From: a bacterium
GTDB lineage: Bacteria > Bacillota > Clostridia > Oscillospirales > Acutalibacteraceae
Reading direction: 5' to 3'
NCBI GenBank assembly: GCA_020627425.1
Contig: JAHKXX010000193.1
Location: 1-6,911, forward strand
Length of the DNA: 6,911 nt
Shown here: piece by piece, positions 1-4,050 of the stretch
How the letters are laid out: each line of letters opens with the position of its first letter
How positions within the stretch are numbered: position 1 is the first letter of the stretch
Program-made: the position numbers and the translations under genes
The notes under the pieces: generated by a model
Told to the model about the DNA's origin: nothing
The model's database searches: none
What the model saw: the letters and a program-made list of their open reading frames with translations, nothing else

Positions 1-88
1 AATGCTTATCTTTTGGTCTTTGGTTCGGAATAGTGTAGTGCTGGCGGTCTATCTCTTGTTTTCGGTTGCTTGCTTCCTTACCGTACAT
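1..88 (-). CDS. Partial unrecognised reading frame running off the left edge
   Basis: An open frame on the minus strand begins at ATG 88-86 and stays open for 29 codons to the window edge. It begins MYGKEASNRK and is rich in Lys, Arg, Gln and His, so the peptide is basic and polar. In-frame ATGs at 94 and further upstream are alternative starts. The ribosome binding site is weak (TTGGA only), and the start overlaps the end of the preceding 29-codon frame in another register, so translation may depend on coupling. No family is recognised. It could instead be the continuation of that short upstream frame after a frameshift. Support is limited to openness and codon content. Confidence 0.35.
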   Translation of the reverse strand, partial: MYGKEASNRKQEIDRQHYTIPNQRPKDKH

Positions 89-167
89 GAGCATTCCAAT
101 ACTGTTCATACAATTCAGGATCGGGAATAGTATCCCTAAGACATTTTTCTGCTTTTATTGCAGGCAT
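78..167 (-). CDS. Short ORF (29 residues) with a strong ribosome binding site
   Basis: Directly downstream of the EF-hand-like membrane protein gene is a strong GAGGAGGGA ribosome binding site, then ATG at 167-165 and 29 codons (starting MPAIKAEKCL, ending YWNAHVR) before TAA at 80-78. The site and the 14-nt gap after the previous stop suggest it is translated as part of that operon. The next frame (ATG at 88) overlaps its end in the +1 register. It may therefore be a genuine small protein, a coupling leader for the next gene, or the N-terminal piece of a frameshifted larger gene. No domain is recognised. Confidence 0.45.
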   Translation of the reverse strand: MPAIKAEKCLRDTIPDPELYEQYWNAHVR

Positions 168-181
168 TTCTTGTTCCCTCC

Positions 182-643
182 TCAATCATCATAATGCTCG
201 TAATAATAATCTTCTGCGTTCTCATAATCAAAAAAGTCATCGTAATTATCCTCATAAAAATCCTCGGCATCATAGTAATCCCTTGCATTGAATCCATCGT
301 GTCCCGAAGCCTCAGAACGGCTTCGGTCACTATAGCCCGAGATTGAATTCTCCTTATGTTTGCTTTCTGTTTTTGAGGAATTTGTTGATCTGGAGCTTGT
401 TATAGAAGAATATGAGCTTCGGCTGGTACTGCCTTTGTAGGAGGTGCTGTTACCGGATGATGAATTACCGATCCTGCCGATAATATAAAACACCAGCAAG
501 GCAATAATAATACCCAGAATGATCTTGCCGGATGATCTATGACTTTTGGAATAGTTAGTGCCGCAGGAAGTTTTGCTGTAAATATTGTAAGCAATAAAAT
601 CTTCGTCAGGAGTGGTCTTTCCATCATTATTGAAATCAAACAT
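182..643 (-). CDS. Membrane protein with N-terminal EF-hand-like loop and acidic Tyr-rich tail
   Basis: The protein is 153 residues from ATG 643, chosen because AAGGTG lies 6 nt upstream; a GTG at 652 is in frame but too close to that site. Residues 3-14 form a 12-residue EF-hand-like loop, D-F-N-N-D-G-K-T-T-P-D-E, with Asp/Asn at positions 1, 3 and 5, Gly at 6 and Glu at 12, so Ca2+ binding is plausible. A hydrophobic span at residues 40-59 is the only membrane segment. A Ser/Thr-rich linker follows (about 61-115), then an Asp/Glu/Tyr/Phe-rich tail (about 119-153). The sequence has no signal peptidase motif. Proteins opening with a 'FDFNNDGKT' loop occur on Clostridial mobile elements as far as I recall, but no function is established. 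It has its own promoter at 677-705. The fold and role are inference. Confidence 0.75.
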   Translation of the reverse strand: MFDFNNDGKTTPDEDFIAYNIYSKTSCGTNYSKSHRSSGKIILGIIIALLVFYIIGRIGNSSSGNSTSYKGSTSRSSYSSITSSRSTNSSKTESKHKENSISGYSDRSRSEASGHDGFNARDYYDAEDFYEDNYDDFFDYENAEDYYYEHYDD

Positions 644-676
644 TACTAACACCTTCCTCTATGGTCTGTTTTCTAA

Positions 677-705
677 ATTATAAACCATAGTAGCTTGCAA
701 GTCAA
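677..705 (-). promoter_or_regulatory. Sigma-A-type promoter for the EF-hand-like membrane protein gene
   Basis: Read on the minus strand, TTGACT (705-700) is followed by exactly 17 nt and TATAAT (682-677). The predicted transcript starts near 670, giving a leader of about 27 nt that contains the GAGGAAGGTG ribosome binding site of the gene starting at 643. Confidence 0.8.
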
Positions 706-759
706 ATTTCACCGTTCGATAAAATGTACATATACTGTTTTTTCCTCTTCAAGCATCAA

Positions 760-778
760 GTGGGACTTCAAGTCCCAC
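760..778. repeat. Palindromic repeat copy 1 (GTGGGACTT-C-AAGTCCCAC)
   Basis: Nine-base arms flank a central C on the plus strand. The other three copies have G at the centre on the plus strand, so this copy is in the opposite orientation. It lies beyond the terminator hairpin of the four-gene operon and before the promoter of the next gene. As RNA it can form a stem of about 7 bp with a 5-nt loop. Confidence 0.85.
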
Positions 779-788
779 ATAAACAATC

Positions 789-835
789 AACAGCAGCAAG
801 TCAGAACAATCCACTGTTCAATACTTGCTGCTGTT
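789..835 (-). terminator. Hairpin at the end of the four-gene operon
   Basis: Two 13-base arms (AACAGCAGCAAGT at 789-801 and its complement at 823-835) pair perfectly, and a second 5-bp stem (GAACA/TGTTC) sits inside. The hairpin begins 3 nt after the stop codon of the last operon gene (841-839). On the minus strand it is followed by a modest U-rich tail (GATTGTTTATG) rather than a clean U run, so it may act as a terminator or as an RNA-stabilising 3' end. Confidence 0.65.
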
Positions 836-838
836 TCT

Positions 839-1549
839 TTATACACTATGTACCAATACTCTTATATGAAGCCTTTGGATATTGTAACCGCCTGCCGTGA
901 TACTCTCTACACAAGCTATGCCTTCTTTCCCGATAACCGTTCCATTCAAAACGGTGAAGCCGCCTGTTCCGGCAGAAGCACGAATGTCACTCCAATCTGT
1001 TATCTCTCCTGTGATTTTGCGTACACGGTAAATCAGGTCTATAATCAGATTTTCGGCTGACTGGACATTGTCATTGTGTATCTGTTCGTCAGACTTGCTT
1101 TTGAACATCACATCAGCGTGGGTGTATTTCCTTGAAAACTCCTTGTAATTAAGTTCTCGGTAATCCGACTGTATTCTGTCCCTACGCTCAATATCCCATT
1201 TATCCCATCGTTCTACAAGTTCTTCTTGCAGTCCTTTCAGAACATCCGGCATATCCGTAATCAGTACGCTGACACGCTCTACAAGCCCTGTGAGCTTGTT
1301 TCTGTACTCAGTAAGGGTGAGTGTCGTTTCAGCAATCTCACGCTCTAAACGGCTTATATCGTCTGTATAATGCTCTATATCCCATTTCAAAGTCAGAGCT
1401 TCGGAACTGTCTGAATTGACAAGACCTTTTGCTTCAATAAGCTGTTGCTTTTTGGCTATCAGAGCTTGTTTTTTTGCAATGGTAAGCTGTTTCTTGCTGA
1501 TCTTGTTCTCTACATTAGTTATTCTCTCGGATAATGTTTCGATTTTCAT
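839..1549 (-). CDS. Coiled-coil protein of the accessory operon, unknown function
   Basis: The protein is 236 residues from ATG 1549-1547, chosen because AAGGAG lies 7 nt upstream; the longer frame back to 1588 only translates the intergenic palindrome. Residues 4-41 and 55-95 are strongly helical and charged and should form coiled coil. Residues 19-39 are three consecutive 7-residue repeats (KKQLTIA, KKQALIA, KKQQLIE). The middle is polar and rich in Trp, Arg and Glu. The last 45 residues are different: a Gly-rich segment (AGTGGF, 193-198), then LNGTVIGKEG (201-210) and ITAGGYNIQRLHIRVL (217-232), which look like a small beta domain. I have an impression of this C-terminal pattern in phage and element proteins but cannot name a family. 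It is last in the operon; a structural or DNA-associated role is only a guess. Confidence 0.75.
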   Translation of the reverse strand: MKIETLSERITNVENKISKKQLTIAKKQALIAKKQQLIEAKGLVNSDSSEALTLKWDIEHYTDDISRLEREIAETTLTLTEYRNKLTGLVERVSVLITDMPDVLKGLQEELVERWDKWDIERRDRIQSDYRELNYKEFSRKYTHADVMFKSKSDEQIHNDNVQSAENLIIDLIYRVRKITGEITDWSDIRASAGTGGFTVLNGTVIGKEGIACVESITAGGYNIQRLHIRVLVHSV

Positions 1550-1566
1550 TTCCCTGCTCCTTATCT

Positions 1567-1591
1567 CAAGTGGGACTTGAAGTCCCACTTG
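1567..1591. repeat. Palindromic repeat copy 2 (longest, 25 nt)
   Basis: Symmetry extends 12 bases either side of the central G at 1579 (outer bases CAAGTGGGACTT and complement). It fills the gap between the 63-residue gene (stop at 1612) and the coiled-coil gene (start at 1549), ending 18 nt upstream of that start codon. Read as codons it gives the spurious peptide 'MGLQVPL'. Confidence 0.9.
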
Positions 1592-1611
1592 TCACGTTCC
1601 TGATTGTCGCC

Positions 1612-1803
1612 TCAAAGTTCCACAACCGGACATCCTCTGCTTCTGTAATTATCAACTTCCCACTCGTCAGCAATGCGGATAGATACCATTTCATACTTTG
1701 AGTAGTGTTCCTCCGCCTTTTCTTCGCTGTCGGTCAGAACAAGGTTTGTGCAGTAAACTCCACTGTCCGACCATTTGAATGTTGCAAGATACCAAGTTTT
1801 CAT
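1612..1803 (-). CDS. Small hypothetical protein of the accessory operon (63 residues)
   Basis: The start is ATG 1803-1801 behind GGAGAAAGGA, giving MKTWYLATFKWSDSG at the N-terminus and GCPVVEL at the C-terminus. A longer frame from 1878 is open only because it reads through the palindrome ('KWDFKSQ'), so it is rejected. The protein has no membrane segment and is acidic in the middle (TDSEEKAEEH). The alternation of aromatic and polar residues (WYLATFKW, VYCTNLVL) suggests a small alpha/beta fold. I recall near-identical small proteins on Clostridial integrative elements, always hypothetical. Its place between palindromes 2 and 3 suggests co-transcription with its neighbours. Confidence 0.72.
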   Translation of the reverse strand: MKTWYLATFKWSDSGVYCTNLVLTDSEEKAEEHYSKYEMVSIRIADEWEVDNYRSRGCPVVEL

Positions 1804-1855
1804 AGTTTTTTCCTTTCTCCCCGTATTTAACAGCCGATAGGTCAGCTTCATTATC

Positions 1856-1872
1856 TGGGACTTGAAGTCCCA
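1856..1872. repeat. Palindromic repeat copy 3 (17 nt)
   Basis: TGGGACTT-G-AAGTCCCA, centred at 1864, lies 6 nt beyond the stop codon of the 87-residue gene (1878) and 53 nt before the start of the 63-residue gene. The outermost G/C pair seen in copies 1 and 2 is changed, so the dyad is shorter. Confidence 0.88.
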
Positions 1873-1877
1873 CTTCA

Positions 1878-2141
1878 TTACTTTCTGAATGCGTCCTTAG
1901 CTTCTTCGTACAGACCTTTTATAACAATAAACTCGTCATAATCTGCAACCTTTACTTTCACCCAACAGGTCTTACGGTCTGTGTCCACTTCATAAGTGTA
2001 GCCGTTGTCATCAAGCAAACATCTGAAAATATAGCCGAACTCTTCATCTTTTCTGCTGCCGTATTTCCACCTTGCTTCTGCAAATCTTTCCTTATCTATT
2101 GTAGCGGAAGAAGCTCTTTTGCCGAAATAGCTCAGTTTCAT
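1878..2141 (-). CDS. Small hypothetical protein of the accessory operon (87 residues)
   Basis: The ATG at 2141-2139 (MKLSYFGKRASS) is preferred. AAGGAG lies 10 nt upstream of it, whereas the in-frame TTG at 2150 would be only one base from that site. The protein is soluble and of mixed charge, with an N-terminal basic segment followed by a Tyr/Asp-rich half (LLDDNGYTYEVDTDRKTCWVKV at about 43-64, then KVADYDEFIVIKG). The pattern suggests a small beta-sheet protein. No family is recognised. It sits between palindromes 4 and 3 as the second gene of the operon. Confidence 0.7.
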   Translation of the reverse strand: MKLSYFGKRASSATIDKERFAEARWKYGSRKDEEFGYIFRCLLDDNGYTYEVDTDRKTCWVKVKVADYDEFIVIKGLYEEAKDAFRK

Positions 2142-2167
2142 ATTTTGCAATCTCCTTACTTGAAATG

Positions 2168-2184
2168 TGGGACTTGAAGTCCCA
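2168..2184. repeat. Palindromic repeat copy 4 (17 nt, plus one possible G-U pair)
   Basis: The dyad TGGGACTT-G-AAGTCCCA is centred at 2176, with a possible additional G-U pair at 2167/2185. It lies 12 nt past the stop of the first operon gene (2196) and 27 nt upstream of the start of the second (2141), leaving the second gene's ribosome binding site exposed outside the stem. Confidence 0.88.
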
Positions 2185-2195
2185 TTTGTGCGGTA

Positions 2196-2408
2196 TCATT
2201 CCTCGAAGTATCCGCCTGTGGAGCTGTCCCACTCTATTGTGCCGTCCTCGTACATCTGACAGCCGTGAGCCACAAATGTCCACTTAGACTTGCTTACACG
2301 CTGAAACTTTGCTCTGAAATGTCCTTCTGCTTCAAGGCAGATATAGGAGCCGCCGCCCTTGTTGGTGTAGATCGTATCAGGTGTGGGGTTGAAGTAGTGT
2401 CTGTCCAT
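2196..2408 (-). CDS. Small hypothetical protein, first gene of the accessory operon
   Basis: The protein is 70 residues, starting at ATG 2408-2406 behind AGGAGGT with 6-nt spacing. The N-terminus is MDRHYFNPTPDTIY and the C-terminus is TGGYFEE. It is rich in Gly, Tyr, Trp and Phe with no membrane segment. A run of alternating residues (GSYICLEAEGHFRAKFQRV, about 20-38, then WTFVAHGCQMYEDGTIEW) looks like successive beta strands. No family is recognised. Its transcript starts about 40 nt upstream and begins with a perfect 8-bp hairpin. It lies head-to-head with the XRE regulator at 2611, its probable controller. Confidence 0.75.
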   Translation of the reverse strand: MDRHYFNPTPDTIYTNKGGGSYICLEAEGHFRAKFQRVSKSKWTFVAHGCQMYEDGTIEWDSSTGGYFEE

Positions 2409-2423
2409 TGTCTGACCTCCTCT

Positions 2424-2450
2424 CTGTAAGGTTTTATCTTATCCTTACAG
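2424..2450 (-). promoter_or_regulatory. 5'-terminal stem-loop in the operon leader
   Basis: CTGTAAGG and CCTTACAG form a perfect 8-bp stem with an 11-nt A-rich loop (on the minus-strand RNA). The predicted start site (about 2449) coincides with the first base of the stem, and the AGGAGGT ribosome binding site follows within a few bases. Such 5' stems commonly protect mRNA from 5'-end-dependent decay; that role here is inferred. Confidence 0.55.
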
Positions 2451-2455
2451 TAACT

Positions 2456-2484
2456 ATTATAAACGATAACTCGTTCATATTCAA
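2456..2484 (-). promoter_or_regulatory. Promoter of the four-gene accessory operon
   Basis: On the minus strand, TTGAAT (2484-2479), a 17-nt spacer and TATAAT (2461-2456) give a near-consensus sigma-A promoter. The 12-base element TCGTTCATATTC (plus strand, 2471-2482) covers most of the -35 box and half the spacer, so a repressor bound there would block it. Confidence 0.8.
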
Positions 2485-2561
2485 TATACGACCTGAACGA
2501 ACTTTCGGCTATATTTCTTTGGTGCTTTGTTCAAAATATAGACTTGTATTCGTTCATATTC
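2471..2561. promoter_or_regulatory. Candidate operator region shared by the divergent promoters
   Basis: TCGTTCATATTC occurs identically at 2471-2482 (over the minus promoter) and at 2550-2561 (in the spacer of the plus promoter). An inverted half-site GAACGA lies at 2494-2499. Exact recurrence of 12 bases within 91 bp, once in each promoter, suggests binding sites for the XRE regulator encoded at 2611-2826. The assignment of that regulator is inference. Confidence 0.5.
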
Positions 2562-2572
2562 TGTGGTACAAT
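2544..2572 (+). promoter_or_regulatory. Promoter of the XRE regulator
   Basis: TTGTAT (2544-2549), a 17-nt spacer and TACAAT (2567-2572) predict a start near 2579, about 32 nt before the chosen start codon. The repeat TCGTTCATATTC begins immediately after the -35 box. Confidence 0.65.
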
Positions 2573-2610
2573 GGTTATAAATGATTGAGAGGGAGGTGAG
2601 GACGGTGGGA

Positions 2611-2826
2611 ATGGTATTCAAAATCAATGTTCTGCAAGCTCTGAAAGACAAGGGGTACTCAACATACCGTATAAAGAATGAAAAGCTGTTGAGCCAATCA
2701 ACTTTGCAGAAACTCAGGGAGAGTAAGCCTGTTTCTTGGGAAAATATCGAAGCATTTTGCAGACTGCTTGAAATACAGCCGGGCGATCTGCTTGAATACA
2801 AGTTTGACACAACAGAGAATGATTGA
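2611..2826 (+). CDS. Small XRE/Cro-type helix-turn-helix regulator
   Basis: The protein is 71 residues from ATG 2611 (MVFKINVLQALKDKGYST), with GGAGGTGAG 10 nt upstream; GTG at 2605 is an alternative. The frame back to 2581 is open but starts at the transcription start and lacks a ribosome binding site. The whole protein is one Cro/C1-like DNA-binding domain of the compact kind: helix 1 (LQALKDKGY), helix 2 (STYRIKNEKLLS), recognition region (QSTLQKLRESKP), then SWENIEAFCRLLEIQPGDLLEYK. That last pattern is typical of small XRE repressors on Clostridial mobile elements. It is transcribed away from the accessory operon and shares a repeated 12-bp element with it, so it most likely represses that operon and itself. 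Confidence 0.85.
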   Translation: MVFKINVLQALKDKGYSTYRIKNEKLLSQSTLQKLRESKPVSWENIEAFCRLLEIQPGDLLEYKFDTTEND

Positions 2827-2855
2827 TTTTTCTTTCTCTGACGGTAAAAGGGCAT

Positions 2856-2908
2856 AAAAAAAGAAGTCAACAGGGGACAAGACAATATGTCCTGCCTGTT
2901 GACTTCTT
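2856..2908 (-). terminator. Strong minus-strand terminator of unassigned transcript
   Basis: A 14-bp stem (2861-2874 with 2895-2908), a small bulge and five more pairs enclose an 8-nt loop. On the minus strand the stem is followed by a run of seven U (A run at 2856-2862 on plus). On the plus strand the 3' side lacks a U run, so it is not a canonical end for the XRE mRNA. No minus-strand protein gene lies upstream, so it may end a small RNA or insulate the XRE gene from antisense transcription. Confidence 0.7.
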
Positions 2909-3026
2909 GAAACAGAAAAAACATTTTCAGCATAACATAGCCGAAAATGCTCAAAAATGTATATCACTTTCTTGAAAGTAGTCGAAAACTAACAAAATAA
3001 CGAATTAAAACTTGTCAAAAACTAAC

Positions 3027-3055
3027 TTGACAAACAATTATTGATGCTGTACAAT
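3027..3055 (+). promoter_or_regulatory. Near-consensus promoter of the large structured RNA
   Basis: A perfect TTGACA (3027-3032), a 17-nt spacer and TACAAT (3050-3055) predict transcription from about 3062. TTGTCAA at 3012-3018 forms an inverted pair with TTGACAA at 3027-3033, a possible operator over the -35 box. It is among the strongest promoters in the window, yet no ribosome binding site or credible gene follows. Confidence 0.85.
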
Positions 3056-3061
3056 AAAAAT

Positions 3062-3655
3062 GTATGTTGATAAAGTAAACACCAAAAGCCCATCGCTTAA
3101 CTACCAATTAAACGACAGGCTCACTCGCAAAGGTATCCGAACTACCTCTAACGAATTTCTGATGCCCAATAAGGCTTTCTGTGCCTTTTGGATATATTGT
3201 GTCAAGTCAATGCCTTTTTGCGTGGAAACAGGATGGTATTGGCTTGGCATATTCTTTTTGTTACACTTGCCTTTATGTCTGTGCATAGGCTTTCGTCTAT
3301 GTGCTGACATAAGAGCAATAAACGGAGAGGATCTGTGCTTTGCTCTTAGCACTACAACTGAATAGATAACACAAGCGAAAATACAACGGTATCATAACAG
3401 TTTTGCCACGACACCAAACTTCATTGGTCGAGCGAGCCAACAGACCGCACTCTGCTGCTACCTTGACTACTCGGTAAGGCTTGCAAACCTGTTTAATACG
3501 ATGTGGTGAAACCACCGGCGAGTACCCGACAGCACCCAACATCAGGATAAGATAACCTGTGTTATTGTTGAAGATAATCTTGTCAGAGAGATTATCTTCT
3601 GATAAGGGAATAAGCACTCGGCTTACACCTTTATCGGAGGATAATCATCCTCTTT
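3062..3655 (+). ncRNA. Candidate large (about 590 nt) structured non-coding RNA, ROOL-like
   Basis: Transcription from the promoter at 3027-3055 enters a region without a credible gene but dense in stems. These are 3082-3088/3185-3191 (7 bp closing an arm), 3093-3115, 3131-3147, 3198-3214/3235-3251 (17 bp), 3273-3288/3297-3312 (about 16 bp with one mismatch), 3311-3318/3343-3350 (8 bp, sharing two bases with the previous stem), 3413-3428, 3513-3525, 3570-3599 (11 perfect bp), 3601-3635 and a final 3637-3652 hairpin. GATAAAG near the 5' end (3069-3075) can also pair with CTTTATC (3629-3635). Loop bases of two hairpins complement single-stranded segments downstream. Large ornate RNAs of this size near tRNA genes and in mobile or phage DNA are known (ROOL, GOLLD). 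Size and context favour ROOL, but I cannot verify homology. Its function is unknown. Confidence 0.62.
3637..3652 (+). terminator. 3' hairpin of the large RNA
   Basis: GAGGAT and ATCCTC form a perfect 6-bp stem with a 4-nt loop (AATC), followed by CTCTTTGT-type sequence with only a short U tract. It is a plausible but imperfect intrinsic terminator and sets the proposed 3' end of the RNA near 3655. Confidence 0.45.
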
Positions 3656-3657
3656 GT

Positions 3658-3702
3658 AAAAAAATAGCCGAAAGGCAAGTTCAAAATCTTACCTTCGGCT
3701 AT
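3658..3702 (-). terminator. Terminator of the tRNA-Pro transcript
   Basis: ATAGCCGAA(A)GG at 3664-3675 pairs with CCTTCGGCTAT at 3692-3702 with one bulged base. On the minus strand the stem is followed by seven U (A run 3658-3664), the layout of an intrinsic terminator about 60 nt beyond the tRNA 3' end. Confidence 0.85.
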
Positions 3703-3765
3703 GAAAGAAGTTTAATTGACAATTTGCGGTTATAAAGAACAATCAAACTCCTCTGTTTTTTCGAG

Positions 3766-3839
3766 TCCGAGTGACAGGAGTCGAACCTGCGGCCTCTTGA
3801 ACCCCATTCAAGCGCGCTACCAATCTGCGCTACACCCGG
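3766..3839 (-). tRNA. tRNA-Pro (anticodon GGG)
   Basis: On the minus strand, acceptor arms CCGGGTG and CACTCGG pair over 7 bp (one G-U), with discriminator A at 3766. The D arm is GCGC/GCGC. The anticodon arm CTTGA-ATGGGGT-TCAAG places GGG at positions 34-36, decoding CCC and CCU proline codons. The T arm is GCAGG-TTCGACT-CCTGT. The variable loop is 5 nt. CCA is not encoded: CTC follows the discriminator, so CCA must be added enzymatically. It has its own promoter and terminator and is transcribed towards the large RNA. Its 3' end faces the accessory DNA, the usual arrangement for an integration target. Confidence 0.96.
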
Positions 3840-3850
3840 ATACGAATGTT

Positions 3851-3879
3851 ATTATATCACACCGATTTGCAAAAGTCAA
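3851..3879 (-). promoter_or_regulatory. Promoter of tRNA-Pro
   Basis: On the minus strand, TTGACT (3879-3874), a 17-nt spacer and a perfect TATAAT (3856-3851) place the start a few bases before the tRNA 5' end at 3839, so the 5' leader is very short. Confidence 0.88.
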
Positions 3880-3995
3880 GAATTAAATTTTTCATACAGC
3901 ATAAATTTCACGAGATTTTTCTGAATATATGACAAAACTCATAGTATCAGGTCAATAAACATAGTGTTTTCCGAAGGGCTTCGGACTGTCGTATA

Positions 3996-4042
3996 ACCTG
4001 TTGTTCTGTTATCGGTCGGGGCTTCATATTAATACAACAGGT
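3996..4042 (+). promoter_or_regulatory. Possible hairpin masking the pdaA ribosome binding site
   Basis: ACCTGTTGT (3996-4004) and ACAACAGGT (4034-4042) are perfect complements. The second includes most of the AGGTGA ribosome binding site (4039-4044) of the gene starting at 4051. If transcription begins upstream of 3996, the stem would hide the site. The rest of 3841-4050 holds the tRNA promoter and a short CCGAAG/CTTCGG palindrome at 3971-3984; I see no convincing promoter for pdaA. Confidence 0.35.
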
Positions 4043-4050
4043 GATTATAT

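Noticed and set aside
1612..1878. N-terminal extension of the 63-residue gene to 1878 (and of the coiled-coil gene to 1588)
   Set aside because: The extensions only translate the intergenic palindrome; good ribosome binding sites precede the shorter starts.
760..2184. Palindromes as a CRISPR array
   Set aside because: Only four copies, several hundred bases apart, with genes between them, and perfect dyads in mixed orientation; no regular spacers.
2481..2967. Minus-strand frames of 157 and 89 codons opposite the XRE gene
   Set aside because: They are antisense to a well-supported HTH gene and cross a strong terminator hairpin, with no ribosome binding site support.
3060..3365. 101-codon open frame on the plus strand inside the large RNA region
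   Set aside because: Its ATG lies at or before the predicted transcription start, there is no ribosome binding site, and the peptide has a Cys/Trp/Phe-rich composition unlike a real protein; it overlaps strong hairpins.
3297..3617. 106-codon minus-strand frame overlapping the large RNA
   Set aside because: It starts at GTG with no ribosome binding site, has no promoter, and is better explained as the complement of structured RNA.
3915..3950. Sporulation sigma-E/sigma-G promoter upstream of pdaA (GAATA and CATAGTA)
   Set aside because: The two boxes are only about 12 nt apart, too close for the known spacing; CATATTA at 4025 lacks a matching -35 box.
3971..3984. CCGAAG-GG-CTTCGG palindrome as a terminator
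   Set aside because: No U run follows on either strand; the 2-nt centre makes a poor RNA hairpin. It may be a protein site, but nothing supports that.
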